Below are positions 16,830 through 26,743 of a stretch of DNA of 37,133 bases, one piece after another; the stretch's first letter is position 1, and every line of letters starts with the position of its first letter. This stretch comes from Jaenimonas drosophilae (Eukaryota; Euglenozoa; Kinetoplastea; Trypanosomatida; Trypanosomatidae), in NCBI GenBank assembly GCA_030849065.1, contig JASAON010001473.1, forward strand, positions 1 through 37,133. Direction: 5' to 3'. Position numbers and translations under genes: made by a program. Under the pieces are notes generated by a model, which saw only the letters and a list, made by a program, of their open reading frames with translations, ran no database searches and was not told where the DNA came from.

Positions 16830-17418
16830 TCGGATAGAGATGGAATTGAATGAGGGTTCCACTTGTGTTCCGCCAGATGCATTTCACGAAGTGCGTTGTT
16901 TTCTTGTAAATCGAACGGATAAGATGAGTCTCGCTGTACCCTGATGTGACTACACGTTGTTTACATCTCCTTTTGTGACTTACGCCCAAGATGCACGCTT
17001 CTCCACTATAACTTCTCGTGACGGTGAACATTTTTATTTCTGTGTAGAAAGAAAGTCAACTAGGTATTATCTATCCTCGCATCGTCCTCTCATCGCATTT
17101 GACGTCACGTGATTCAGTCCTCAGTTCAGTTTCAGCTACTCCTGCAGCTCACGTCTGGTTGCCCAAGACTCTCTCGCCATCTCAACGCATCCTCAGCCCT
17201 AGTGTCTAACTCGTGACCCAAATCCTGGTGCCGCATACACAAAGAGGTAGGGATCAATAGGTAGGTAGCTATACACCAACAGCACCCACCCCTGCTCTCG
17301 TGGCTGGTCTCTTGTGACCCTAGGTCAACGTGTCAGGTGGAACTATTTCACACTTCTTGCATAACCTGAACGCTCTCAACGCGGTAGACTCCTTCTTGGT
17401 GAAGTGAAGACAACAGCA
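16830..17418. other. Intergenic region, no gene seen
   Basis: These 589 bases contain modest pyrimidine runs (about 17080-17110 and 17130-17210) and several AGs. The frame of the next gene is open from a GTG at 17404, but GTG is not an initiator in nuclear genes here; the ATG at 17419 is used. I see no RNA gene or repeat. Confidence 0.45.
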
Positions 17419-18003
17419 ATGCCTGACTTTGGAGTATTTGTGAAGCACTTCAACAACTGCCTTCCGCCAGCCACTGCCAGCAGCTCTGGTCCAAGCCTTA
17501 ACAACGGAGGGTTTTTCCTTGGGAACCTCGCTTCAGGCTCAGCTGACAACGGAACCCCCTCATCCCCACTGAGCCCTTCCTCTCACCATGCTCCCGAGCA
17601 CACCGCCTTCGTGCGATTGTCTGACTCCTCATGGCGCGTTCTCATCGCGAGCGATGCAAGCGCCAAGGAGGCAAGTCGCACTTCCACTTCTTCTCCTCTG
17701 ACGAACGGTGGCTCTGGTGTTTCGCTGAGTGGCCACTTGAACCCGTTTCACGCATCCAGCAACTTCCAATTCCGTGCCACCAAGCCTCCTGTCATGGTGC
17801 CCACCGTCGTTGTTGGGCGTATGACAGCTACGACAGAGGACAAGTGGCGTATCCAAGTGAACATGCGCCGTGAGGAGACAAAGAATGGTCAGACGCGTAA
17901 AGAATACAACAAGAAGGTGGCACGCGCAGTGAAGTTGACCAACGGCCCCGTGTCAGGGTCTCCTGGTTTCCCTGCTGGGCGTGGAAAACCTGTTCTGCCC
18001 TGA
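17419..18003 (+). CDS. Small Ser/Gly/Asn-rich protein, family not recognised
   Basis: The frame encodes 194 residues. The N-terminus MPDFGVFVKHFNNCLPP is followed by a low-complexity Ser/Gly/Pro/Asn segment (about 20-55). Two short ordered stretches then appear: AFVRLSDSSWRVLIASD (about 62-78), and a segment containing VVVGRMTATTEDKWRIQVNM (about 126-145), followed by a Lys/Arg-rich helix (about 146-168). The two share an aromatic-basic pattern (W-R-[VI]) but I cannot name a domain. There is no signal peptide or membrane segment. The basic C-terminal half could bind nucleic acid; that is inference. Confidence 0.6.
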   Translation: MPDFGVFVKHFNNCLPPATASSSGPSLNNGGFFLGNLASGSADNGTPSSPLSPSSHHAPEHTAFVRLSDSSWRVLIASDASAKEASRTSTSSPLTNGGSGVSLSGHLNPFHASSNFQFRATKPPVMVPTVVVGRMTATTEDKWRIQVNMRREETKNGQTRKEYNKKVARAVKLTNGPVSGSPGFPAGRGKPVLP

Positions 18004-18415
18004 TCTACTTCCAGTAACGACCATGGCTCAATGGCGATGGAGTGGGCTGGGTGAGACACCTCCACATGCAGCTAGGCCCTGTACGATAATAAGGTTGATG
18101 TGGAGAGTTGACACCACTCAAACGAGGCCTGGAGAACGCGCCTGCTGGGCTGTGTGAGGCCCACATCCCGTTCAATCAGTTCAGAGCACTTTGGTGCGTT
18201 CTGAACGTGTTGTTTCATCTCTCTCTCTCTCCCAATCAATCAACAACGCTATCTCATGGACCTGACTGATGGCCTGCGCTTGTGTATTTGGCGGCACTCT
18301 CACTCATTTGCTCCTCTTCCATTTTTGGTATTCTCGTATATCGTTCCTGTTAGTTCCTGAATCGCGGCGTACTCGTTGGTATACTGTGCTGAGTGCTGTA
18401 GCCCCTTCTTTCATC
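18004..18415. other. Intergenic region with (TC)n run and splice acceptor
   Basis: A TC dinucleotide run lies at about 18217-18233 and a second pyrimidine-rich stretch at 18299-18343. After the TC run the first AG appears only at 18352-18353. An acceptor there would exclude the ATG at 18269 and its hydrophobic extension, making 18416 the start of the next gene. Confidence 0.6.
18299..18353 (+). promoter_or_regulatory. Polypyrimidine tract and first AG (gene at 18416)
   Basis: T/C-rich sequence ends in CCTGTTAG with the AG at 18352-18353, the first AG after more than 100 bases free of AG. A second AG lies at about 18400. Both precede the ATG at 18416 and follow the ATG at 18269. Confidence 0.65.
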
Positions 18416-19993
18416 ATGGACACCTCAGTGGATGTTATTGAGATGTCGTGCGAAGTTGTGACGGAGCCGAGACCCCATCTCCACGAGGCTGAACAAGCAG
18501 ACAACGGAGCTTCAACTTCTATACCTCAGCATACTCCGGAGGAGGTCCCGACCATATTGCTTGATGATCGCGATCTCAGCCCGCCATCTGGAAATGCTGG
18601 AGCATCTGCAGGAACGCCGCCGCGGGGGGATGGCCGAGATCATCAGATAGCTGCCATCGATGTGTGGCTGATTCCTGATTCGTCAGCAGAGGAACCGCCG
18701 CCAGGACACCAGACTGAGGACGGACGACACGAGCAGCACAGTAACAAACCATACGCTGACAGCAATTCTCTCCAGGTAGAGCATCTCATGCGGCAGGCAT
18801 CTGTAGCCATTCAGCTGGAGCGCAAACGCTCTGAAGAAGCTGTGGCACTCAATGCTGCTTTGAGGCTCCACCTCCACGCGTTGATGGATCGAGTGCTCCG
18901 TGAGAGCAGCAGCGGCCATCATGGCCCCTCCGTCGAGTACGTCCTCACTAACAGCGACACGCTTGCTAGGCTTCTTGAGGCTCCACTTGCTGGTTCCATG
19001 AATACGAACGTGGTGGCCCAGCATCCTCCGCGTGTGCCTACTGTCACTCCTCGTTCAGAGTTGGCCGTCGCACCAACCACCGCGGTTGTATCAACAGGTG
19101 CGACACCCGCCGCCCGCCGCCCGTCGGGATCCCCTGCGCCAAGTCGCGGGAAGTCTGGTGCTGTGCGTGTGCGGGGTGGCTCCTATGCCTCCGCTTCCTG
19201 TTCGTCAGCACGGGACGGTGACCTCTCGCAGCGCCGAAGCGGCTATAGCGCCAGGCAGGCAGCCCAATCTACTGCATTGCCAGCAGCAACCTTGAAGACG
19301 GCAGCGCGCCGCCAACAACCTGCTCCTGAAGATGTGCGAGCCGCCGAAGCGGCAGCACCAGTTCCGGTCCCCTCACCTCTAAGAGAGGATGTTGGGGGTG
19401 TTGGAGGGATCGAACTGTCAACTGTGAAGAGCACTCCATATCGATCTCAGCCTCGGACATCCAACGAAGTTGCTATGGTTAGCCGATTACGTCGCTCGTT
19501 AGCACCGCCCCCCACTCGTGAACAGCTGGGAGATGTTGTGGATGCGATGATGGCCGCGATGCGGAAGGATCTTCAGCGTCAACCGTCTTCACACTTCCGC
19601 GTAGAGTTCATTCGGATCCGTCCGTGCACCTATCGGATTAAGATTGGTACGTACGAACAGCTGCAGCGGCCGCAGCTTGCGCACTGTGACTCTCCCAGGT
19701 GCCGATCAACCCCCGCAAAGAGCGTGCTGAGAAAGGGTGTTCTGGTGTTGGGCAAAACACCTGAACCGTCCCACCCAAGCGCCGTCCGTGGAGGTGATGC
19801 CTTCCTGGACGAAGGCGTCGAGATGGGTGAAGCTCAGCAGGGTGGACTAGAAACACCAACCGTGGCGAGGGAGTTTGTCGTGAATTTGACCATCGATAGC
19901 GGAAATCTGTGCGTTATGGCGGGCGGAGGGCACGTCAACTTCCTTGAGTTTCTGGAGCGACGCATGCGCTCCACCTTGTCGCGCACCACTTAG
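18416..19993 (+). CDS. Unrecognised protein with short coiled coil and conserved-looking C-terminal domain
   Basis: The 525-residue product starts MDTSVDVIEMSCEVV. Residues 1-115 are acidic and disordered. A helical segment at about 120-165 (RQASVAIQLERKRSEEAVALN and onward) predicts a short coiled coil. Residues 190-350 are Ala/Pro/Ser/Arg-rich. The last 150 residues look folded: a helix with a VVDAMMAAMRKDL-type sequence, strands around FRVEFIRIRPCTYRIKIGTYEQL, and a final strand-helix unit ending FLEFLERRMRSTL. I cannot name the domain. A longer form from the ATG at 18269 would add a hydrophobic N-terminus, but that part is upstream of the likely splice acceptor. Confidence 0.65.
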   Translation: MDTSVDVIEMSCEVVTEPRPHLHEAEQADNGASTSIPQHTPEEVPTILLDDRDLSPPSGNAGASAGTPPRGDGRDHQIAAIDVWLIPDSSAEEPPPGHQTEDGRHEQHSNKPYADSNSLQVEHLMRQASVAIQLERKRSEEAVALNAALRLHLHALMDRVLRESSSGHHGPSVEYVLTNSDTLARLLEAPLAGSMNTNVVAQHPPRVPTVTPRSELAVAPTTAVVSTGATPAARRPSGSPAPSRGKSGAVRVRGGSYASASCSSARDGDLSQRRSGYSARQAAQSTALPAATLKTAARRQQPAPEDVRAAEAAAPVPVPSPLREDVGGVGGIELSTVKSTPYRSQPRTSNEVAMVSRLRRSLAPPPTREQLGDVVDAMMAAMRKDLQRQPSSHFRVEFIRIRPCTYRIKIGTYEQLQRPQLAHCDSPRCRSTPAKSVLRKGVLVLGKTPEPSHPSAVRGGDAFLDEGVEMGEAQQGGLETPTVAREFVVNLTIDSGNLCVMAGGGHVNFLEFLERRMRSTLSRTT

Positions 19994-20485
19994 ATGCAGC
20001 TCTCACAACGACTCCGCAACTGATCCACCGACAACACACACGCACACACACACACACATGCACACACATCACCAGCGGCGACCGGTGCAGAAGGACTCCA
20101 TAGATCAATTTGCCGATCATCTCCCATATCAAATAACAGTGAATGCCTTGGATGATTCCTTCGTCAGCAGGTTCAATCAACATTTCTTGTTTGCGGTGCA
20201 TCCCTCTTCTCCATCTCCCTCTCATTTCACCATCGACATCAAGTTATTTGCTTCCCATTTGCTTTTCACCCAGACTTCGCATTCTGCGTTTGTTTTTCAC
20301 GGTTTTGGTGTGGCCTCCTGTCATTACAGACAGTCGCTTCACCTTTCGTCGTCGTAGAGTTTTCTTTGATTGTTTTCATCTTATATCCGTTCGTGGACTT
20401 CGGTTTGTTGTCTGAGTGGGTTACTGCGCAGTGCCCCTTCCACCCAACACCGCTCCACTGTTCGCCGCGCTACAGCCGCGAATCG
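19994..20485. other. Intergenic region with CA microsatellite, 5' of the cyclase-like gene
   Basis: These 492 bases hold the 3' UTR of the preceding gene, a CA microsatellite and T-rich stretches at about 20200-20300 and 20359-20390. Candidate acceptor AGs lie at about 20415, 20430 and 20473, all before the ATG at 20486. Confidence 0.55.
20033..20069 (+). repeat. (CA)n microsatellite, interrupted
   Basis: CA dinucleotides run for about 37 bases with single interruptions (CG near 20041, TG near 20059). It lies 40 bases after the stop of the preceding gene, so it is probably in that gene's 3' UTR. Length is likely polymorphic. Confidence 0.9.
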
Positions 20486-23400
20486 ATGAAGTCTTCTCAC
20501 CGCCCATCACGGGTGAGCCCAGGCGTTGCGCTGGCTTTCCTTGGACTGGTGCTCGTCTCTCTTTCCACCGCCTCCGCGGTGACGATGCAGATCACGGCTC
20601 TCCTGGCTCAAGGCGTGAATACTGATGCCGTGACCTATGGAAGCGCACTCACGCTTCCCTTCACTAAGGGCTACGGCGGCGTCAGTTTCCAACCGACTGT
20701 CTCGACAGTCACCACCACCAACGTCATCGACGTCTACTCCACCATCTCAACTGAGGTGTCAGCCGCTGCCATTGTTGGCCCAACCAGCACGGATCTGCTG
20801 ATTACAATAGAGCAGGATGGCTACGCCGGTGTTGCGCAATTTGCTCCATTTGTGGAGTCAATCAACTGGTACACCACCGAATACGCCACCTCGTTCGAAG
20901 CGTACTACCGGTTTTCCTACTTGACCAATCCCCCAGCCAGTATTCAGGCACTTGCTGGTATTTTGGCCATCTTCAAGGGTAATCTTCTTCCAAAGACTAT
21001 CGGCGCATTTACGGCTTCTCAAAATCTTGGTTTTGGTTCGAAGGCACAGGAAATTCTCTCCCAGGTTGTCCCATTGGTCACAGGCAAAGCACTGGTTTCC
21101 TACAGTCCCGCAACATTCCAGCAGAACGACTTTACGACCTTCATTGGAAACAACATGGGTGGTGTGCTGATTTTTGCCGATCGAACCGATACTAAAACCG
21201 TCGGTTCAGGAACTGTGGCGACGAGCACATCCTTCCTCCAGGCCTACGCAAGCTCAGCGGCGATTAAGTCACAAAATACCACCACGATGCTTCCCTTCGA
21301 AAACCAGTTTATGGCCCTGAGCACCTTCACTGGGACTGGACTTGACGTACGCGCCGTTATTTCCACTGCACCAGTGCCTGGAGTGGCTGCGACGTCATAC
21401 GCTGCTGTCCAGCAGTTCAACAGCGTCAAACCAGGAGGCATGACGAACACCCTCGCCAATTTTGCAATGGCTGGGTGGGTTGGTGGACAAGTGCTGATGC
21501 AATCTGTTTTCCAATCTGGTATGAGCACTGGATACACCGACATTACAACTATGCAGGCCGTGATGCTCAATTCTTATACCTCGTACTCGGTTTATGACAT
21601 GTACCTTGGAATGTATAGCCCGCAGTGCGCTGCAACTGGCACCCAGAGTGCTTACTGCAGCTGCCATCAACTGGGCAACAACGTTTACATGCACCGCATG
21701 AATAGTAATCAAGGAGTAGTGGACTTCTATCCAGACCCCGCGAACGACCTCCTGCAGGTCTCGGTATGCCCCACAATCAATGGTGCCAACTACTTCAATG
21801 CTGGAACGGTAACGATGCCGATCCACTCCGTCAGTCTGGGGATGCAAGACGTCGCCAACTCTCCGTTGATTTGCTCTAATTACTTCAATGCAGTGCTCGC
21901 CATTTCCAATCCTACGTTGTTTGCTCACGCCTCCTCGCATCCATATCGGTCCTACTGCCTCACCACCAACAGTGGCAGTGCCGCCGCTGACCTGACCAAC
22001 CTCGCAACCAACAACATCTTCAGTCTGCTGGTGGGTATGATTCCTGATGCCTTCATGCAATCCACAACCTACACGGTGCTAGATCCTCTTCCAGTGACCA
22101 CTCAACTGCCGTCTAACCTGCCTAACCTGATTCACCTCTTTTCCACTGTCCAACAGGAGGTGTACCAACTCACGGCCTACTTGTCAAACATTGGGGTCAA
22201 CTCAGTGTGCGCGCTAGTGCAAGAAAGTCCATCTTCAACCGTCTTATTGGAAGAGATCTACCGCGGCTTGTACGCATACGGCTTGGTGGATGCTGCGACA
22301 GGCTTCAACGGCGCTGTGAAGGCCAATCAGAACCTCATTCCAAACATCCCTGGCGGCTGCGAGGCAGTTTTTCTCATTGGAATTACCGCCACTGATGCTG
22401 CTCAGCTTGGCTCGTACCTCAACTCGCACAGTAACATGCGGGTGCTTCTGCCATTTGATGATGTCACAAAGTACTACACCAACATTCTCAGCACTGTATC
22501 TGGTGGTGCTGCCTCTCGCCTGATCTTCGCAACCAACGTTCCCAGCTGGGTTAATGCCAATAACGGTGGCGCGTCTTCGGGATTTTCAACAGTGAGCCAG
22601 TTCTTATCAACGATTCCTGCTAACCTGCAAACACCCGCCACGGTACGCTCCTATATTGCTGCGATGGTGATTGATCAGCTCACCGTCAACGATGCCCCGC
22701 TTACGGTTCCGACAATTGCCTACCAAGTGTATAACCGAGTCTACTTTTCAGCAGCTGGCGTGAACTTTGGGCCCTACAACAGTGTGTGCACTCTGGAGAA
22801 CAACATGGTCGGCGCCAGCTGCTTGCACAACTACGGTGCTCGCGACTTGTCTGTGTGGACCTTCGACAACGTGTTGCAGAAGTCTCAACCCGTCAACTAC
22901 GGAATTCCCAGTTTGTATTACAAGATGACGGTCGTGGTTGTGAGCTCGAGCTCCAGCAGCAGCAGCAGCAGCAAGCCTACTTGTGTGTGGCTCGATGGTG
23001 AGAGCAAGAGCGGGAGCGCAAGCCTTCCCCCCATGCCCGACAATGCCAAGAAGACCCTGACTGCACTTTTGGTTATTATTGCCCTCTTGGTGTGTGCTGC
23101 TATTGTGGCGCTGATTGTGCTGATCCTCTACCGCCGCGGCTTCTTCAAGTACAACCCGAGGAAGGCCCATCTGCGCATGATCCGCAGCATGGAGGAGTCG
23201 CAAGAGGAGAAGGCCGCTGCATACACTGCCACGCATAACCTGTTCTCCGCACCGGGTCTGAACTCGGAGCAGCTCGCAGGCGTTGGCGGTGCAGGAATGG
23301 GAGGCGGTGCCCGGGACCCCGTGGCGGCACTCCTGACCGGCGGCGGCGACGGCGGCTTTGGCGGTGGCTACGGCTCAGAACTCGGACACTCGGCATCCTA

Positions 23401-24889
23401 CGGAGGAAGTGCGCTTGGCGGTACGGTGATGGCAACCTTCGTGGTTGTTGATATTGAGAGCAGCACACCACTGTGGGCTGCCGTCCCCGAGGTGATGGCT
23501 CAGGCGACCATTTGCTACCAAAAGGTGGTTCGTGATGCCGTTGCTGCCCACCACGGCTACGAGGCACAGCTGGTTGGAGATGTCTTCCTCATTGCTTGTG
23601 AGCAGGCCATGAACGCCGTGGAGATTGGACGCGATATCCAAGTGCAGCTGCCCAAGAAGATGCCCGCCAACGTTGCCAATGCTATCCGTGAAGCCTACGA
23701 AGTTGTTGGACGCCCCCAGGGTAGCCCCGGCCTTCGTCTGCGCATTGGTATCCACACCGGCTACGCCTCCGTTTCCTTGGATCGCCAAACTCAACAGTGC
23801 ACCTACACAGGTGAGACGAGGGATACCGCTGTGCGCACGGCCAGTCTCTGCCCCAGCGGCCAAGTGTTCCTTACCGAGCGCACTACTGGCGCGATGAGTC
23901 CTCCCGACTTGGCTACCTTGAGCCTCGTCTCTGTTGGCTTCCACTCCCTTGGTGCCTCTGGAGCGGCGGAGCAGCGCATGCTGGAGGTGTTTGAACTGGA
24001 GTTCCCCAACTCCGTCAGCAGCGCCGGCAACGTCAGCGCTCCAATGGATGCCGTACACGCCCTCTACATGCTACAGACTTCCGATGAGTGGGCATACGTC
24101 AGCGTGATTGAGGTGGCCAATCAGGTCATTGAGGCACACCTGCGGGACTACACCACCGACAGTGCCATCCTCACCATGTCTCGGTGCGGCCATAACTTCG
24201 GCCTCAACATTCCTCCTGCAGATCGCTTCCGGTCCAAGGAGGAATACGTGGAGAGCCTCAGGGATGCCTCATCTCAGCGTGTTGCATCGATCATGGAGTG
24301 CATCAATGGTGCCCGAGATGCTGGTGGTGAGCTGGAGGGTGCAAACGCCACCGTCACAACCGTCGTCACCCGCGGACCCACCGTCGTGGCTGGTAACTTC
24401 AGTCGTGTCAACCGTCTGCGCCAGCGCGCGCCGCAGCCTCAGGGCTTCACTGGAACGATGCGCTCCAACCGCTGGAGTGCCAACAGCTCCTTCGTCGGAA
24501 ACAACAGTGGACGCGATCGTATTTCCACGCCTGAAAAGCCCAATCCACCCATGCGCTCCATGAACTGGAATGAAGGCGCGGAAGGCGAAGACTCTCAGCG
24601 ACACCGCAGCTACAACAACAACGCCAATAGCCCGAACGGCACCTTCCTTCGAGAGGCTCGCAACCCTCAACAACACTTTGACGTCACGAATGGATCTAGT
24701 GAGGCCCCTCCCACTCGCAGCGGGCAACGCGGCGCCACCTCCCCAGACACGAACCGCAATCCCCTCTCGGTTCAGAACAGCAACGTCGCGAGCCATCGGA
24801 ACAACGGCAACTACGGCGCGGATGCCGATGATCTATCCAACAGCCCACGAGGACTTCAGCGACAACTCAGCCGCAGGAATGGGAACTAG
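20486..24889 (+). CDS. Receptor-type adenylate cyclase-like protein with altered active site
   Basis: The 1467-residue protein has the layout of trypanosomatid receptor cyclases (ESAG4/GRESAG4 class). A signal peptide covers about 1-31, a large extracellular domain about 32-850, then a poly-Ser stretch, one membrane helix (about 857-882), a Gly-rich linker and a cytosolic class III cyclase domain (about 983-1170), with an Asn/Ser-rich tail of about 170 residues. Both metal aspartates are present: D989 in VVDIESST and D1032 in LVGDVFL. The catalytic Arg is R1117. Three key positions differ from the usual family sequence. The base-reading Lys is Q1028, the base-reading Asp (YDYYG) is T1106, and the transition-state Asn is D1113. 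Activity or base choice may therefore be changed or lost. The region before RLRIGIHTG also looks shorter than usual. The start is the first ATG after the acceptors. Sited at the plasma or flagellar membrane by family analogy. Confidence 0.88.
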   Translation: MKSSHRPSRVSPGVALAFLGLVLVSLSTASAVTMQITALLAQGVNTDAVTYGSALTLPFTKGYGGVSFQPTVSTVTTTNVIDVYSTISTEVSAAAIVGPTSTDLLITIEQDGYAGVAQFAPFVESINWYTTEYATSFEAYYRFSYLTNPPASIQALAGILAIFKGNLLPKTIGAFTASQNLGFGSKAQEILSQVVPLVTGKALVSYSPATFQQNDFTTFIGNNMGGVLIFADRTDTKTVGSGTVATSTSFLQAYASSAAIKSQNTTTMLPFENQFMALSTFTGTGLDVRAVISTAPVPGVAATSYAAVQQFNSVKPGGMTNTLANFAMAGWVGGQVLMQSVFQSGMSTGYTDITTMQAVMLNSYTSYSVYDMYLGMYSPQCAATGTQSAYCSCHQLGNNVYMHRMNSNQGVVDFYPDPANDLLQVSVCPTINGANYFNAGTVTMPIHSVSLGMQDVANSPLICSNYFNAVLAISNPTLFAHASSHPYRSYCLTTNSGSAAADLTNLATNNIFSLLVGMIPDAFMQSTTYTVLDPLPVTTQLPSNLPNLIHLFSTVQQEVYQLTAYLSNIGVNSVCALVQESPSSTVLLEEIYRGLYAYGLVDAATGFNGAVKANQNLIPNIPGGCEAVFLIGITATDAAQLGSYLNSHSNMRVLLPFDDVTKYYTNILSTVSGGAASRLIFATNVPSWVNANNGGASSGFSTVSQFLSTIPANLQTPATVRSYIAAMVIDQLTVNDAPLTVPTIAYQVYNRVYFSAAGVNFGPYNSVCTLENNMVGASCLHNYGARDLSVWTFDNVLQKSQPVNYGIPSLYYKMTVVVVSSSSSSSSSSKPTCVWLDGESKSGSASLPPMPDNAKKTLTALLVIIALLVCAAIVALIVLILYRRGFFKYNPRKAHLRMIRSMEESQEEKAAAYTATHNLFSAPGLNSEQLAGVGGAGMGGGARDPVAALLTGGGDGGFGGGYGSELGHSASYGGSALGGTVMATFVVVDIESSTPLWAAVPEVMAQATICYQKVVRDAVAAHHGYEAQLVGDVFLIACEQAMNAVEIGRDIQVQLPKKMPANVANAIREAYEVVGRPQGSPGLRLRIGIHTGYASVSLDRQTQQCTYTGETRDTAVRTASLCPSGQVFLTERTTGAMSPPDLATLSLVSVGFHSLGASGAAEQRMLEVFELEFPNSVSSAGNVSAPMDAVHALYMLQTSDEWAYVSVIEVANQVIEAHLRDYTTDSAILTMSRCGHNFGLNIPPADRFRSKEEYVESLRDASSQRVASIMECINGARDAGGELEGANATVTTVVTRGPTVVAGNFSRVNRLRQRAPQPQGFTGTMRSNRWSANSSFVGNNSGRDRISTPEKPNPPMRSMNWNEGAEGEDSQRHRSYNNNANSPNGTFLREARNPQQHFDVTNGSSEAPPTRSGQRGATSPDTNRNPLSVQNSNVASHRNNGNYGADADDLSNSPRGLQRQLSRRNGN
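22955..22972 (+). repeat. (AGC)6 run encoding poly-Ser next to the membrane helix
   Basis: Six AGC codons follow other Ser codons to give ten Ser in a row just outside the membrane helix of the cyclase-like protein. It may be a flexible or O-modified stalk; slippage could change its length. Confidence 0.85.
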
Positions 24890-25335
24890 CGTCTTCAGTA
24901 GGCGTTATTCCTCCCTTGTCTTCTGTCTGTTGCAAAGAAAGCTCTTCGACACCGGATGAACATGAAGTTTGGCACCCACTTCGGCGGTGTATCCAGGTGA
25001 CATCACACCCGGAAAACGCTTGTCGGCGACTCCGGAAACTCATGCTTGTGTTTCGTGAAGCAAAACCCCTTGTAGATGCGGTAGGGGAGGTCGCTGTTTC
25101 TCTCTTTCCCTCTCTCATAGCTCCTTCCCTCTGCAACCTTTCTGATTCTGTTCGTGGTAGCCTCGCACTTTTCCCTTTCCGTCCCATTTTTTTGCTTCTT
25201 TAAGCGCAACCTGTCCCCCCTTTTTTGCTTGATTCTTTTTCATTCACGTTGATCTCTCCCCACTCGCTCACTCCATCCCTCTAACTACCATTTCATCATC
25301 CAGCTTCCCCCACCTTCTCTCCGCCACCTCCGAAG

Positions 25336-25419
25336 ATGGAGGGCAGTACCTACTCGGTCTATGCGCGTACTCATGAGTCGGATGAAGTCTTCTCCCGCCA
25401 TGATGCGCAGTGCTGTTGA
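25336..25419 (+). CDS. Candidate 27-residue small protein ending in Cys-Cys
   Basis: An ATG lies immediately after an AG (25334-25335) at the end of a roughly 140-base pyrimidine-rich region, the best trans-splice-like signal in the gap. The frame encodes 27 residues and ends at a TGA at 25417-25419. The peptide is polar and acidic in the middle (HESDEV) and terminates in QCC, a possible lipid-modification site as in Rab-type C-termini. Nothing in the sequence proves translation; the short length makes chance likely. Confidence 0.2.
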   Translation: MEGSTYSVYARTHESDEVFSRHDAQCC

Positions 25420-26659
25420 CGTTTCACGTCTTAATGCTCCAATCACCGGCGCACAGCGTGCATATGTGTGCTCATGGTACATTTTATATAAGCATATACT
25501 AAAAACGTATGTACAGAGAGTTGTATATAGAAGCTTTGTGGTGGATGGGGGGAGTGTGTGATTGATGACCTTGTATGACTGAGCCCCCCAAAAGGGTATG
25601 AGCAACTCGGACTTAGATCGCCGCTCGATTTTTTTCATGCTTTCCGGCTTTGATAGTGGGTGGCCACGCAGCCTCCGTATCCATGTTTCTCAGACACCCA
25701 CACTCAGCGTATGTATGTCTTGACTGTGATAGGCATGATCGAGAAGTTCTATGGCCGATAAAACCCCCTCTCCCTCCCTCTCTATGGATGGTTGGCGCCA
25801 CATGTCCGCGAGTCATGTGCGGTGCATCTCAGCCAGTTCCCATTTCTCTCGATCATTGCTGCCCCCGCGGGGGTGTTTCCCAGTGAGGCGAATGAATAGA
25901 GGCAGCATAAGTCCTCTTCGTTGTGCTACGGACCCAGCCGAAATGAGAAAGGCGATAGCTTCCTGAGATGGATGACCACATTTGCTGTTGAGCAAAATGA
26001 TTGGTACACGGCACCCACACTTCTTGTTGGTTCCTCACCCTTCTCTTTTTTCATCACCTCCCACATCTTCCGTGCCCGCAACACGACCCCCCCATTTATA
26101 CATATCCATACTCAGTCAACGGATTTCCTGTCCGCCCTTCATGAATCGCGGTCGTGAGATCGGCATTTGGGGCTACGTCGTGTAACGAAGTCCCAACTTG
26201 GTGTGACAGCGTGCTCTCCTCAAATACGTAAGAGGATTGCCCGACGGTTCGTTAACCACCATGACTCTCTTTCTCGAGCGGTTTGACACGGTTGGTAAAT
26301 GGAAGTGGAGTACATGATTGGGCAACACCGTTCACTAGTGGGATTTCCTTTGGAATGCGGGCATTGGACCACCCCATGCGGAGTGTTTGTTTTGTGTCTT
26401 GTGAAAATGAATCATTGTTTAGATATATGCGAGGGAGAAAGCAGCACGGGCCGTGGCGCAACTACTCGGAAAAAGATGGTGATACGGTAAAGTGACCATG
26501 GCAGTAGTAGTATATGCCCTGCAGCCTGTGGTTCATAATCATGCTTGTACTCCAAAAAAATTGAGTGACTGATGACACAGTGACGGGATGCGTGGGGTCA
26601 TGTCACCCTCTCCCTTCGCCACCAATAAAGACAAGGTTGGATGCATATACGCTATGCTT

Positions 26660-26694
26660 ATTTATTCTTTTCTCATCTTTCTCTGGCGTCATAG
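26660..26694 (+). promoter_or_regulatory. Polypyrimidine tract and AG (AMP deaminase-like gene)
   Basis: T-rich sequence ends in GTCATAG with the AG at 26693-26694. The next ATG, at 26744, opens the long frame with a leader of about 50 bases. Confidence 0.7.
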
Positions 26695-26743
26695 GTCTCT
26701 TCGTGACTAGTAGCCACGCTTAGGAACGTCAAATTGCGATACA

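Larger units (their letters stand above)
24890..26743. other. 1.85-kb gene-poor gap between cyclase-like and AMP deaminase-like genes
   Basis: This is the largest gap in the window. It contains strong pyrimidine tracts at about 25187-25250, 25265-25320 and 26036-26075, each followed by an AG. A 27-codon ATG frame at 25336 directly follows one of them. A perfect 12-base GC palindrome lies at 25862-25873. The frames present are short and overlap in several phases without one that looks coding. It could be a long 3' UTR, an untranslated processed transcript or the site of a lost gene. The tract at 26660-26694 serves the next gene. Confidence 0.5.

Noticed and set aside
17404..17418. In-frame GTG upstream of the gene at 17419 (also GTG at 34372, GTG at 177, TTG at 20366)
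   Set aside because: Non-ATG starts are not expected in nuclear trypanosomatid genes; the next ATG after an acceptor was used, or the frame continues off the window.
25862..25873. Perfect 12-base GC palindrome
   Set aside because: Real, but too short and without a loop or conserved context; no function can be inferred.
26565..26590. CTGATGA and CTGA-like boxes suggesting a C/D snoRNA
   Set aside because: The C box lacks the leading purine and no terminal stem or properly spaced D box was found.
24890..26743. Degenerate retroposon (SIDER/ingi-type) in the long gap
   Set aside because: I could not recognise a retroposon signature or poly(A) tail flanked by target duplications; a database search would be needed.
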